Counted from the stretch's first letter, positions 22,760 through 36,908 are shown. The stretch is 64,000 nucleotides of DNA from Mallotus nudiflorus (GCA_947683625.1 CANTUR010000681.1:246914-310913), one strand, 5' to 3'. Made by a program: numbers and translations. Notes: generated from the letters alone by a model not told the origin.

Positions 22760-25700
22760 TGTCACGACCCAAAATAGGGGCCATGACCGGCGCTAGGGAA
22801 CGGGAATTCTTTCGAATCCGGAACCCGTAGCAAGCCTAAAAATAAAATAAAACATGCAATAATAGTAGCAATATATAATGCAGGAGAAATAAAAATCATA
22901 AATATCATATTATTATTTTCACCAACTGGATTTAAGTCAAATCTCATCTCATATATATAAATCTTTTAATACAAATCCAGTTTCAAATATAATACAATAT
23001 CTCACATAAATAAAATACATAAAATCCCACCAAATTAATTTACAACTACTGCAGTGTCTAGATTATATAAAAATAAGACTCAAGTAAGCAGTTTACACAA
23101 GGAAGCCGGGGCGAAAGAAATTCGGCGTACAGGCCTGCTACTGAGGTCTGAAGATGTTGACTCTCCTGAAAAATAGTTAACGGAGGGGAGTCAGACCTCA
23201 CTGAGTGAATTACTATAATATATATACATACACACTAAGTGAAAATGCATACAATCAACAGTATATATATATAATATGTATATATACACAGGCAAATTCA
23301 CACAGATGCAGAAAAATCATTATATATATATTTTATTGAAAATCATCTTTTATGAAGGATCACATAGAACCCTATGATATCGTAACCTCGAAAACAATAT
23401 TAGACAACACTCTAGCCATACAGGCTCACTGAATCCAAATATATCCACTTAATCCATTTAGACAGTAGACTGGCCCCGAGACACTAAGTCAACTGAGCTC
23501 CAGCAGTCTGACTGCCAGTGTGATTGGCCCCGAGACACTTGGTCAACTGAGCTCCAGCAATCACACCCAAATCACATCTCACACATCAATAATCATAATC
23601 AATCAATATCCATAAATAGGTTAGTAATATAGCCTAAATACTATAGGTGTACCGGTACGTACTCGGTCCTAGTACTGCCCACTAGGTAGCACGTTCTATT
23701 GATATCCTTCATCATTAATAATATAAAACATTCATTCACAAATAAATGATGCATGAATTTAAATAAAATAACAACATAGACCATATATATACTAGAAATA
23801 TACCAAAAATAAACCAGGTATATTTCGAGTATATATACGTCAAATAAATCCAATCAACTTATAAATGAAGCTAGAAATATATTTAAAAACATTTTAAACA
23901 CAGTTCATTAATAAAACATGCATATAATTTAATATATACCAAAAATAAACCAAAAATAAACTAAAAATATACTTAAATACAAATCACATTATTTATGCAT
24001 TTTTAATTAAGATAAAACGTATATTTCTAAATCATGCATCCTAAGCATATATATATATAATAGTAACTCACCTTAGTGCGCTCCACGAGACGGGTCCGAC
24101 GGGCCTGGTCCACTAGCCCTCGGTCTCGGCGCAACTAAACAAGCAATAAATAACTGACATCAGAATAAACCTAACAGAAATCCTAGAATTCGATCTAGAG
24201 TATTAAACATAGAATCGATATCAGGGTTTGACCGGATATTATGTTTTACGAGAATTCTATCAAAAATCCGGCAGAACCTCCCCTGTAAAATGGACATCTC
24301 TCTACTCAAAAGAGTAGAGCCGACCCTGCAAGGAAATACACTTTGAAAAACTACACAGAGCACAATCAAAATCCCACGATCGGACTCCAAACTACAGTCC
24401 ACCGATCGGGGTCCATAATCACAGAATAATTTCAGAAATACCAAAAATATCCTTATAACATAGAAATTCATTTTATAAGTAGAAATTACATAATTAACCT
24501 TAAAACACAGTAAAAATCAATAAAAACTCATTTTATTAGTAAAACCGTATATTATATATATAATTGAAAATAATTCACGAAAAATAGTTTTAATTAGTTA
24601 AAAATACTAAATAATTTGTAGAAATCATTTTTATACCTTAAATAATTATTAAAACCACTTAAATTACATTTTTAGCCAATTTAGGATAAAATTACCAAAA
24701 TGCCCTTATATATATAAATATACTATAATTACTTCAAAAATTCACCAAAAATTATAAAATTATCCAAAATTAATTTTCTCAACATATTTATCAATAATAT
24801 TAATAAATAAACTCAATTAACCAATTAAATTCAATTAAAAACATAATTAACCCTAATTTCCCAAATTTACATAAACTTCAATAATTCAAAATAAATACTT
24901 AGAAATTCATAAAAATTCCAAATAAATTCCTATAATTCATTTCAACACCTGATTTAACCATAAAACACAATTTCATAATTTATTTAATTAATTTCCGAAA
25001 ATTAGAAAATAATATTAAAATATTCAAAAATACCCAAAAATCCAAAAAATCTACAAAAATTCCACAAAAAATTCATAAATGTAGATTAAGCTACTAGGAT
25101 CAACATTTGTGAAGGGAGTTTTCATGAATCAATCAATTCAAAGCTCAAAAAAATCAAAAACCCTAATACGGCCGAATTCAAAAAATCGAAACCTAAGCAA
25201 ATTAAGACCATTTAAGCTCAAACCAAAGCTAGAATCACACTCACCGGAGCTCAAGGAGAAGAAAGAGACTGGCGGTGTCGAAAATGGTGGCTGGAATCGT
25301 CGTGATCGACGGTGGAAGGAAATTCGGCTTCTCCGGCCAAAAATGGCTTCCAGGCGCCGGAATCCGCTGCTACAGGCGACGAGGAAGGCTGGAGAAGGTG
25401 GTGGCACACCGGACAACACACCAACGGTGAGAAATCGGCAATTACAGGCGTCGGACGACGAGGGAAACGGTCGGGAGGGAGAAGAGAGAAATCGGGGGGA
25501 ATTCGGTAATTTTCCAAAAAACTTGATTTTTGACATATTATATGTATATATATATACTTTATACTATATATTAAAATAATATTACATTACACACATTAAA
25601 TATACACCACACACATATAATTTAATATTTTAATAATTTATACTAAATAAAAATAATTAAATAACAATAAAACTAATAAATAATTAATAAAATATTAGGG

Positions 25701-26011
25701 TAATATTAAACCCTAATTAAATAAATAATTACATGTATACACGGTATTTAGTAATTTAAAAATACGTATGAGTTCATGCAAGTCCGAAAATATATTTAAA
25801 ATAATTAATAATAAATTATTTACGTGAAAATTTCCCCGAAAATGCAAGTCCCGGGAAAATTTTACGTAAAACACTGTAAATAATACACAATAATTAAAAT
25901 AGGTTTTAAATACACATCAACTAGTAAAAATATCATAGTATATATACAAAAATTATTAACACTGCATATCCCGGTACAGTGTAAAAATATTTAAAAATAC
26001 GGGATATTACA
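22760..26011 (-). repeat. 3' LTR of the element at 22,760-34,252
   Basis: On the plus strand it runs TGTCACGACCC to ACGGGATATTACA. The leader island and donor consensus (reverse of CACTCACCGGAG) lie near 25,237-25,250. A full hairpin set is present. It is the same length as the 5' LTR. Confidence 0.95.
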
Positions 26012-26024
26012 GTCTTTCCCCCTT
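26012..26024 (-). promoter_or_regulatory. Polypurine tract
   Basis: On the minus strand AAGGGGGAAAGAC abuts the 3' LTR start TGTAATATCCCG. This is the plus-strand DNA priming site used in reverse transcription. Confidence 0.88.
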
Positions 26025-26059
26025 ACAAGAATTCGTCCCTGAATTCTAAAAAAACAAGA

Positions 26060-29000
26060 TCAAGAAGGAAAGAGATACGGGTAAGAAGCTCGCATCTCAG
26101 CTTCAGTCTCCCACGTATGCTCCTCGACTCTGTCGCTACGCCATAGAACCTTGACCATTGGAATCTGTTTCGAACGCAACTGTCGAATTTGATAATCTAC
26201 GATCGCCACAGGTTCTTCCACAAACGTCAAATCTTCACTCACTTCTACATTGTCAGGCTGCAACATGTGTGAAGGGTCTGAGATATACTTCCTCAACATC
26301 GAGATATGAAACACTGGATGCACTTGTGACATATTCGGAGGCAAATCCAACCGATATGCAACAGTGCCAACTCTCTCCAGAATCTCAAACTGTCCGATAT
26401 ATCTCGGTGCTAACTTACCTTTCCTGCCAAATCTCCTCACACCCTTCATCGGAGATATCTTTAGAAAAATGAAATCTCCAACCTGAAACTCCACATCTCT
26501 GCGCCCAGGATCCGCATAACTCTTCTGCTTACTAACTGCGGTCTCTAACCTGCGCTTAATCAAGGCAACTTTCTTTGCAGCATCCTGAACCATCTCAGGT
26601 TCAGTCAAAGCTCTCTCACCAATCTCATCCCAACTCAACGGGGATCTACACTTCCTTTCATATAACGCCTTATATGGTGCCATGCCAATACTGCTATGGT
26701 AGCTGTTATTATATGCAAACTCAACGAGTGGCAAATGATCATCCCAGTTACCTCCCAAATCCAGGACACACATCCTCAACATATCTTCCAGTGCCTGGAT
26801 CATCCTCTCAGACTGACCATCTGTCTGAGGATGAAAAGCAGTACTGAAATCTAACCTAGTGCCTATCGCTTCCTACAACTTCTGCCAAAAACGAGAAGTA
26901 AACACTGAACCTCTATCTGACACAATGGACACAGGTACCCCATGAAGGCACACAATATGCTTCACGTATAACTTCGCCAATCTAGCAACTGAATAAGTGG
27001 CTTTCACAGGCAAGAAATGTGCAGACTTCGTCAACCTGTCTACAATCACCCAGATGGAATCGTATCCATCCTTTGAACGAGGTAAACCGACCATAAAATC
27101 CATAGCTATCCTTTCCCACTTCCACTCGGGAATAGGAAGAGGCTGAAGCTTCCCAGAAGGCTTCTGATGTTCGGCTTTCACTTGCTGACACGTCAAGCAC
27201 TTCGCAACATAATCAGCGACATCCTTCTTCAATCCATCCCACCAGTATAGATCTCTGATACTGTGGTATATCTTAGTAACACCTGGATGAACGCTGTAAG
27301 CTGTAGAATGTGCTTCCTCTAAAATCTCTTCTCTCAAATCATCCACATCAGGAACACACAATCTACCACTGATCCACAACACACCATCATCATCGAGTGT
27401 GAAATCAGTGAACTTCCCTGCTCGAACATTCTCTGCAAGCTCTTCCAGAATAGGATCTCGGCTCTGAGCTGCTTTAATCCTATCCCTCAGTACAGATCGC
27501 ACTTTAAATTGAGCTAGCAGTCCACCTGATCTACTGATCTTCATCATCAAACCTTGATCCACCAATAAATGCAACTCCTGGATCAAGGGTCTCCTCTCAA
27601 CACTGATGTGAGCAAGACTGCCTGAGGACTTCCTACTCAAGGCATCTGCTACCACATTAGCTTTACCCGGATGATATAGAATCTTACAGTCATAATCCTT
27701 CAATAATTCCAACCATCTCCTCTACCTCAGATTCAGATCTCTCTGCTGGAAAATGTACTTAAGGCTCTTGTGATCAGTAAATATCTCACAAGTCACCCCG
27801 TACAAATAATATCTCCAAATCTTCAAAGCAAAGATCACTGCAACCATCTCAATATCATGTGTGGGATAGTTCTGTTCATGCTTCTTCAACTGCCTTGAAG
27901 CATAGGCTATCACCCTTCCATTCTGCATCAACACACAACCAAGACTAATTCTAGAGGCATCACAATAAACTGTGAACTTATCCACACTATTAGGCAAAGC
28001 TAATACTGGCGCTGTGGTCAACTTCTCCTTCAACAACTGAAAACTATTATCACAAGCTTTTGACCACTCGAATCTAACATTCTTCTGAGTCAAGCGAGTC
28101 ATAGGGGCTGCTATTCTAGAAAAATCCTGCACAAACCGCCTATAATACCCGGCTAAACCCAGAAAACTTCGAATCTCTGTAACAGAAGTCGGTCTAGGCC
28201 ACTCAGACACTGCTTCAATCTTCTGTGGATCAACCTGAATACCTTCTTTAGACACTACGTGTCCAAGAAAAGAAACACTCTCCATCCATAAATCACACTT
28301 CGAGAATTTAGCATAAAGCTGATGGTCTCTCAATGTCTGTAGTACAATCCTCAAGTGATATACATGCTCCTCCATATTCCTTGAATATACCAGTATATCA
28401 TCAATGAAGACTACCACAAACTGATCCACATACAGTCTGAATACCCTGTTCATTAGGTCCATAAAAGCTACTGGTGCATTAGTCAAACCAAAAGACATCA
28501 CCAGAAACTCATAATGGCCATATCTAGTGCGGAACGCTGTCTTAGGAATATCGGCCTCACTAATCCGCAACTGATGATAACCCAACCTCAAGTCAACCTT
28601 AGAAAAGAACTGTGCACCCTGTAGCTGATTAAACAAATCATCTATCCTCGGGAGAGGATACTTGTTCTTTACTGTCACCTTATTCGACTCTCTGTAGTCA
28701 ATGCATAGTCTCAGGGTACCATCCTTCTTCTTCACAAATAGGACTGGTGCACCCCAAGGAGAAACACTAGGTCTAATGAAACCTTTATCTAACAACTCTT
28801 GCAACTGCTCCTTTAACTCTCTCAACTCTGCAAGAGCCATTCGATAGGGTGGCATAGATATAGGAGTAATACCTGGGACCACATCTATACAGAACTCAAT
28901 CTCTCTATGAGGTGGTAAACCTGGTAACTCCTTGGGAAAAACATCAGGAAACTCACAAGCAACAAGAACATCTGTGAGTGACAATTTCTCCACTGAAGTA

Positions 29001-30802
29001 TCCCTGACCAATGCCAAATATCCCTGATAACCTTTCTTCAACAACTTCCTAGCCGTAATAGCAGAAATAAGATTATGAGGTACTAAACTCCTATCACCAA
29101 CAAACTTAAATTCTTCTTCATCAGGAATTCTGAAAGTCACCTCTTTATTCCTGCAATCTACCACGACATAGTACTGAGATAACCAATCCATTCCCAAAAT
29201 AACATCAAACTCCATCACATCCAACAAAATCAAGTCAGCGGGTAATTCTCTATCTCCCATGAGAACTGGATAACCAGAAAGAACAATATCGGTGTCCAAG
29301 GAATCGCTCAGAGGAGTGACAACAGACAAAGGAAAAGCCATCCTCGAAGCTTACCAACAAGATTTAGAAGCAAAAATAGGAGAAACAAACGAATGCGTGG
29401 CACCCGGATCAAACAAAACCCATGCATCCAGGTAACAAACAGAAATAATACCTGCCACGACTGCATTAGATGCCTGAGCATCATGCTGAGTAAGATGGAA
29501 AACTCTGGCCTGACCTTGACCTCCCTGCTGACTGGTAGAAGCCTGGCCAACACCTCTGGCACCTCCTCTAGTACCTCTACCATGACTCTGCTGTGGAACA
29601 AACTGAGTGGAACTCTGATGCTGGGCTGGTGGTAACTGAAATGGCATGGGTGCAACACTAACAATCGATTGCTGTGGGAATCGCGGAATCTGTGGCTGTT
29701 GATACCCGGAATAAGGACACGATCTGGCAAAATGTCCTGTCTGCCCGTATTTGAAGCATGTCAGCGGTGTCAGATAACACAGTCCTTGATGGACTCTACC
29801 ATAAGTCTGGCAAACACTGGCCGCTGATCCAGAACTGCGACCACTGCTGCTGCTCGAAGCACCCGACCCAAATCTGAACGATCTACGCTGACCTCCACGG
29901 CCATGTCTACTACTCCGATGCACTCGATGCTGCTGTCTCTGACTCTGCTGAGTCGGACCTCGTTGCTGACTACTTGAACCAATATGAAAACCAGAATACG
30001 GAGTAGTCTGCAATCCACTCGATCAAACTCCCAGCTGGTAGTAATCAGGCATCGCTCCCTGCCTAATTAGTCTCAGCTCAATCTCCTTGGCCAACTCAAT
30101 CACAGACTCCAGAGTAAGGCCTGCTGTAGGCATACCAGCAAAAGCAGAACCCAAACCAGTAACGTAGGTAGTGATCGCGAAATACTGATCTCATATCAGA
30201 TCCTCTACATATCTACCCAGACGAAGAAACTCTCGTGTATACTCCTCTACGGATCGATCATCACGAGAAATACTGGTCAAATGGAGATGATAGCTCAAAC
30301 AAAGAGGCTCTGGACATAATCTCCTTATAAATCGCTCTCAGAACTGTGCCCATGCCATCGTCATCATGTAAGGCTGGATCATCTAAATAAACCAATCTAA
30401 GGCTGGTCCCTCAATAGACAACTCAACGATCATGATCCGCTGGTACTCGGTATGAGCAGTCCGAGTCCTAGTCTCGATCGCATGCAGAAAATCTAACGGA
30501 TCGAAAGTAACATCAAAAGCAATCCTGCCAACTCGGGCATAGAACAAAGCTGCCTCAGGGTCAGACATACCCTGCTGATAGGCAGGCTGAACAACTGGAG
30601 GAACAGGAACATCAAACTCAGGCTCTACAGGCTCCTCGTCCTGTAACTCTCTCTGCCTACGGCGACCTGCCGCTCCTCGAGGTCTACCTCTGCCACGACC
30701 TCTACGTCTAACTGGCTGCTCAGGAGGTAAAACCTCATCCTGAAAAGACTCATCATCCTCGGCCTCAACGACCAGTGGAGCGACATGCGCTCGCCTCCTC
30801 AT
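26060..30802 (-). pseudogene. gag-pol: gag-pol of the element at 22,760, one frame with seven stops
   Basis: The start is MRRRAHVAP at 30,802, chosen because the copy at 58,855 starts identically and a splice-acceptor-like CAG precedes it. The end is LFPS-stop at 26,060. In order: basic gag N-terminus (RRRGRGRGRPRG), gag capsid region, a CX2CX4HX4C zinc knuckle whose second Cys is replaced (TCFKYGQTGHFARSC), protease (LFDPGATHSFVS), reverse transcriptase with FIDD, RNase H, integrase with HHCC and DDE residues, GPY/F-like segment and chromodomain-like end. Stops lie at 30,383, 30,338, 30,191, 30,023, 29,351, 27,722 and 26,873. There is no frameshift: all pieces share one frame. Gag and pol are fused without a shift, as in Tekay-type chromoviruses. 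The RT motif SKVDLRLGYHQL has Leu for the usual Ser. Confidence 0.93.
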
Positions 30803-30803
30803 T

Positions 30804-33484
30804 CTGAAAAGACAAACGAAAATATTCAAACAAAACAGACAACGAAGGAATAACACAGAAAACTAAAGCAAGGAATACTTATCAAAACATACTCGAACCT
30901 AATTCACTGCAGTAGTTCAATAGAAAACACAACTCTAAAAACTAGGGCCACAGCTCACATAACTAAGCCTTGACACAGAACTCCGCTCTGATACCAACTT
31001 TGTCACGACCCAAAACAGGGGCCATGATCGGCGTTAGGGAACGAGAATTCTTTCAAATTCGGAACCCGTAGCAAGCCTAAAAATAAAATAAAACATGCAA
31101 TAATAGTAGCAATATATAATGCAACGGAAATAAAAATCATAAATATCATATTATTATTTTCACCAACTGGATTTAAGTCAAATCTCATCTCATATATATA
31201 AATCTTTTAATACAAATCTAGTTTTAAATATAATACAATATCTCACATAAATAAAATACATAAAATCCCACCAAATTAATTTATAACTACTGCAGTGTCT
31301 AGATTATATAAAAATAAGACTCAAGTAAGCAGTTTACACAAGGAAGCCGGGGCAAAAGAAATCCGGCGTACAGGCCTGCTATTGAGGTCTGAAGATGTTG
31401 ACTCTCTTGAAAAATAGTCAACGGAGGGGAGTCAGACCTCACTGAGTGAATTACTATAATATATATACATACACACTAAGTGACAATGCATACAATCAAC
31501 AGTATATATATATAATATGTATATATATACAGGCAAATTCACACAGATGCAGAAAAATCATTCTATATATATTTTATTGAAAATCATCTTTTATGAAGGA
31601 TCACATAGAACCCTATGATATCGCAACCTCGAAAACAGTGTTAGACAACACTCTAGCCATACAGGCTCACTGAATCCAAATATATCCACTTAATCCATTT
31701 AGACAGTAGACTGGCCCCGAGACACTAAGTCAACCGAGCTCCAGCAGTGTGACTGCCAGTGTGATTGGCCCCGAGACACTTGGTCAACCGAGCTCCAGCA
31801 ATCACACCCAAATCACATCTCACACATCAATAATCATAATCAATCAATATCCATAAATAGGTTAGTAATATAGCCTAAATACTATAGGCGTACCGGTACG
31901 TACTCGGTCCTAGTGCTGCCCACTAGGTAGCACGTTCTATTAATATCCTTCATCATTAATAATATAAAACATTCATTCACAAATAAATGATGCATGAATT
32001 TAAATAAAATAACAATATAGACCATATATATACTAGAAATATACCAAAAATAAACCAGGTATATTTCGAGTATATATACGTCAAATAAATCCAATCAACT
32101 TATAAATGAAGCTAGAAATATATTTAAAAACATTTTAAACACAGTTCATTAATAAAACATGCATATAATTTAATATATACCAAAAATAAACCAAAAATAA
32201 ACTAAAAATATACTTAAATACAAATCACATTATTTATGCATTTTTAATTAAGATAAAATTTATATTTCTAAATCATGCATCCTAAGCATATATATATAAA
32301 ATAGTAACTCACCCTAATGCGCTCCACGAGATGGGTCCTACGGGCCTGGTCCACTAGCCCTCGGTCTCGGCGCAACTAAATAAGTAATAAATAACCGACA
32401 TCAGAATAAACCTAACAGAAATCCTAGAATTCGATCTAGTGTATTAAACATAGAATCGATATCAGGGTTCGACCGGATATCACATTTTACGAGAATTCTA
32501 TCGAAAATTCGACAGAACCTCCCCTGTAAAACGGACATCTCTCTACTCAAAAGAGTAGAGCCGACCCTGCAAGGAAATACACTTTGAAAAACTACACAGA
32601 GCACAATCAAAATCCCACGATCGGACTCCAAACTACAGTCCACCGACCGGGGTCCATAATCACAGAATAATTTCAGAAATACCAAAAATATCCTTATAAC
32701 ATAGAAATTCATTTTATAAGTAGAAATTACATAATTAACCTTAAAACACAGTAAAAACCAATAAAAACTCATTTTATTAGTAAAACCGTATATTATATAT
32801 ATAATTGAAAATAATTCACAAAAAATAGTTTTAATTAGTTAAAAATACTAAATAATTTGTATAAATAATTTTTATACCTTAAATAATTATTAAAACCACT
32901 TAAATTACATTTTTAGCCAATTTAGGGTAAAATTACCAAAATGCCCTTATATATATAAATATACTATAATTACTTCAAAAATTCACCAAAAATTATACAA
33001 TTATCCAAAATTAATTTTCTTAGCATATTTATCAATAATATTAATAATTAAACTCAATTAAAAAATTAAATTCAATTAAAAACATAATTAACCCTAATTT
33101 CCCAAATTTACATAAATTTCAATAATTCAAAATAAATACTTAGAAATTCATAAAAATTCCAAATAAATTCCTATAATTCATTTCAACACCTAATTTAACC
33201 ATAAAACACAATTTCATAATTTATTTAATTAATTTCCGAAAATTAGAAAATAATATTAAAATATTCAAAAATACCCAAAAATCCAAAAATTCTCCAAAAA
33301 TTCCACAAAAATTCATAAATGTAGATTAAGCTACTAAGATCAACATTTGTGAAGGAAGTTTTCATGAATCAATCAATTCGAAGCTCAAAAAAATCAAAAA
33401 CCCTAATATGGCCGAATTCAAAAAATCGAAACATAAGCAAATCAAGAGCATTTAAGCTCAAACCAAAACTAGAATCACACTCAC
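30804..33484 (-). other. Putative leader intron of the element at 22,760
   Basis: On the minus strand CTCCG is followed by GTGAGTG (first intron base 33,484) in the 5' LTR. TTTGTCTTTTCAG, a strong plant acceptor with pyrimidine tract, ends at 30,804, one base before the gag ATG at 30,802. The 2,681-base interval would contain the LTR hairpin cluster and the primer site. Splicing is inferred from sequence only. Confidence 0.4.
30985..30996 (-). promoter_or_regulatory. Primer-binding site (initiator-Met tRNA)
   Basis: On the minus strand TGGTATCAGAGC begins four bases (AAGT) after the 5' LTR end. It is complementary to the 3' end of plant initiator-Met tRNA and primes minus-strand DNA synthesis. 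Confidence 0.93.
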
Positions 33485-34252
33485 CGGAGCTCAAGGAGAA
33501 GAAAGAGACTAGCGGTGTCGAAAATGGTGGCCGGAATCGTCGTGATCGACGGTGGAAGGAAATTCGGCTTCTCCGACCAAAAATGGCTTGCAGGTGTCGG
33601 AATCCGCTGCTACAAGCGGTGAGGAAGGCTGGAGAAGGTGGTGGCACACCGGACGGGACACCAACAGCAAGAAATCGGCAGTTACAGGCGTCGGACAACG
33701 AGGGAAACGGTCGGGGGGGAGAAGAGAGAAATCGGGGGCAATTCGGTAATTTTCCAAAAAACTTGATTTTTTGACATATTATATGTATATATATATACTT
33801 TATACTATATATTAAAATAATATTACATTACACACATTAAATATACACCACACACATATAATTTAATATTTTAATAATTTATACTAAATAAAAATAATTA
33901 AATAACAATAAAACAAATAAATAATTAATAAAATATTAGGGTAATATTAAACCCTAATTAAATAAATAATTACATGTATACACGGTGTTTAGTAATTTAA
34001 AAATACGTATGAGTTCATGCAAGTCCGAAAATATATTTAAAATAATTAATAATAAATTATTTATGTGAAAATTTTCCCGAAAATGCAAGTCCGGGGAAAA
34101 TTTTACGTAAAGCACTGTAAATTATACACAATAATTAAAATAGATTTTAAATACACATCAACTAGTAAAAATATCATAGTATATATATAAAAATTATTAA
34201 CACTGCATATCCCGGTACAGTGTAAAAATATTTAAAAATACGGGATATTACA
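31001..34252 (-). repeat. 5' LTR of the element at 22,760-34,252
   Basis: 3,252 bp, TGTCACGACCC to ACGGGATATTACA on the plus strand. A TATA-rich block (about 33,775-33,800) precedes, in the minus sense, the GC-rich leader (33,485-33,765), and the donor is at 33,484. Nearly all differences seen by eye from the other LTR are C/T or G/A. Confidence 0.95.
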
Positions 34253-34257
34253 GTTGG

Positions 34258-36461
34258 TATCAGAGTGGAGTTTATATCTGGGCCTAGGTTGTTAGAGTTG
34301 TGGTCCTAAGTTTTCAGAGTCGTGCTTATTTTTAAACTACTGTAGTTAATTAGGTTCAAATATGTCTTCGATAAGTTTTCCTTGATTTAGTTTTCTACGT
34401 AACCATTAGTTGTCTATTTTGTCTGAATCTTTTTATTTGTCTTTTCAAAATGAGGAGACGAGCAGGTGTCACTTTGCTGGTCGTTGAGGCTAAGGATGAT
34501 GAGTCCTTTTGGAATGAGGTTTTACCTCTTGAGCCGTTAATGAGGCACAGAGGTCGAGGCAGAGGTAGACCTCGAAGGAGCGGCAGGTCACTGTAAACAG
34601 CGAGAGCTACAGGATATGGAACCTGTAGAGCTAGAGTACAAGGATGCTTCTATACCTCCAGTTGCATCAATGATTCAACCTGTCTATTAGTAGGGTATGT
34701 CTGACCCTAAGGCAGCACTGTTCTATGCCAGAGTGGGTTGAATAACTTTCGATGGGACATCAAACCTGATGGATTTTCTTCATGTGATTGAGACGAGGAC
34801 TCAAATTACTCACACTGAGTACCAGCTGATTATGATTGTAAAGCTATCAGTAGAGGGACAAGCCCTGGATTGGTTTATTCATATGATTTAGTTGTACATG
34901 ATGACCATGACCTGGGCACAGTTCAAAGAGCAATTTATGAGGAGATTCTGCCCAGAGCCACTCCATACGAGCTATAGACTCTGGCTAACGAGTATCACCA
35001 GAGGTGACAGATCTATTGAGGATTACACCAGAGAGTTTCTTTGACTCAACAGATATGCAGAGGATCTGATGAGAGATTAGTACTTTATGATCACCATATA
35101 CGTTACTGGTTTGGGTTCTGCTTTTGCTAGGATGCCTACAACAGGCCTTACTCTGGAGTCAGTGATAAAGGTGGCCAAGGAGATTGAGCTGAGGCTAGTC
35201 AGGTAAGGAGCTATACTTGATTATTACCAGTTGGGCATTCAGTCAAGAGGATTTTAGACTACTATTTATTCGAGCTTTCAGATTGGTTTAAGTGGTCAAC
35301 AGAGAGGCCTAGTACAGTAGAGCTAGTGGCAAAAATAGAGAGTGCACAGGAGGAGTAGACATGGTCATGGAGGTCAGCATAGACCGATCAGATTTGGGTC
35401 AGGTGCTTTAAGTCGCAATAGTGGTCACAGTTCTGGGTCAGCAGCCAGTGTTTGTCAAACGTGTGGTAGAGTCCATCAGGGACCGTGTTACATGATGTCA
35501 CTAACTTATTTTTGATGCAGACAGACGGGACACTTTGCTAAATCATGTCCCTATTCTGGTTATCAGCCACAGCAGATTCTGAAGTTTTCATAATAATCAA
35601 TCGTCAATGCAGCACTAGTTCCTTTTCAGTTACCTTCAACTCAGCATCAGAGTTTTACTCAGACTATTGCTTAGCAGGGACATGGTACAGGAATTAGAGG
35701 AGGTGCCAAAGGTTTTGGCCAGGCTTCTACCAGTTAGTAGGGAGGTCGAGGTCAGGCTGGAGTTTTCTACCTCACTTAGCAGGATGCTCAGGCATCTAAT
35801 GTAGTCATGGTAGGAATTATTTTTGTTTGTTACCTGGATGCTTGGGTTTTGTTTGATCCGGGTGCCATGCATTCCTTTGTATCCCCTATGTTTGCTTTAA
35901 AATATTATTGGCAAGCTTTGAGGATGACTTTTACTTTGTTTGTCGCCACTCCTCTAAGTGATTCTTTGGACACCGACGTTGTTCTTTTTGGTTTTCCAGT
36001 TTTCATCGGAGGTAAAGAATTGCTTATAGAGTTAGTGTTGTTGGATGTGATGGAATTTGATATTATCCTTAGTATAGATTGGTTGTCTCAACACTATACT
36101 GTTGTGGATTGTTAGAGTAAAAAGATGATTTTTAGAATTCCTGATGAGGAAGAGTTTAAATTGGTTGGTGATAAAAGTTCTGCACCTCAGAATCTCATCT
36201 CCGCTATCATAGCTAGGAAGATGCTGAAAAAGGGTTGTCAAAGTTTTTTGGCATTAGTTAGGGATACTTTAGTGGACGAAGTTGTCACTAACAGATGTTC
36301 ATGTTGCCTATGAGTTTCCTGATATTTTTTCTGAGGAGTTGCCAGGTTTACCACCTCATAGAGAGATTGAGTTATATATAGATGTGGTTTCCAAGCACTA
36401 CCCCTATTTCGATGCCCCTCTACAAAATGGCTCCTACAGAGTTGAAAAAGTTGAAGGAGCA
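34258..36461 (+). pseudogene. Outer element: second half of primer site, leader, gag and protease remnants
   Basis: It starts TATCAGAG, completing the split primer site. The gag ATG is at 34,450 (MRRRAGV). The acceptor-like site just before it has decayed to TTTTCAA. Gag similarity runs through the basic N-terminus, capsid region and a zinc-knuckle region near 35,460-35,550 with several stops and frameshifts. The protease part is open at 35,807-36,115 (LFDPGAMHSFVS), followed by the PR-RT linker. It is broken at the codons for ELKKLKEQ by the solo LTR at 36,462, and resumes at 41,388 after a GAGCA duplication. Confidence 0.88.
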
Positions 36462-36908
36462 TGTAATATCCCGAGTTTTTAAATAATTTTAAACTGCATC
36501 GGGATATGCAGTGTTAATAATTTTTATATATATTTGATTATTTAATTAGTTTATTATTTATTAAAGTCATTTTTAATTATTTTAAGTCTCTTACGTAAAA
36601 TTTTCCCGAGAGTTTTATTTTCGGGGAATTAAAACGTAAATAAATAATTATTAATTATTTTGGACGGTTTTGTGAATTTGCTTGAGTCCATGCACGATTT
36701 TAATTGTCGTATTAATATATGTACATATACATGTATATATACACCTTTAAATAAATAGGGTTTATATTTTAATTAAATTTATATTATATAGTTTTAATAA
36801 TTAATATGTGTATTATATATGTATATGTATATAGATATTATTATTTAGGTGTGTGGTGTATATTAGTTTGAATATAATATTCATATATTATAATAATATA
36901 AATTAAAG

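Larger units (their letters stand above)
22760..34252 (-). mobile_element. Complete family A Ty3/gypsy (Tekay-like) element, minus strand
   Basis: An 11,493-bp element with target duplication GTTGG at 22,755-22,759 and 34,253-34,257. The two LTRs are both 3,252 bp. It has an initiator-Met primer site, a polypurine tract and a single gag-pol frame of 1,581 codons. It inserted into the primer-binding site of the outer element, in the opposite orientation. The LTR pair shows scattered substitutions, and more than the pair at 50,930, so it appears older than that one. It is not autonomous because of seven in-frame stops. Confidence 0.95.

Noticed and set aside
26158..26847. Open frames antisense to the integrase region (also 29,393-29,635, 54,313-54,964, 57,437-57,679)
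   Set aside because: They mirror the real minus-strand gag-pol codons, appear at the same places in both copies and show no own domain.
22753..34265. tRNA gene, suggested by the initiator-Met tRNA match
   Set aside because: Only the 3' complement of the tRNA is present next to LTRs, which is a primer-binding site and not a tRNA gene.
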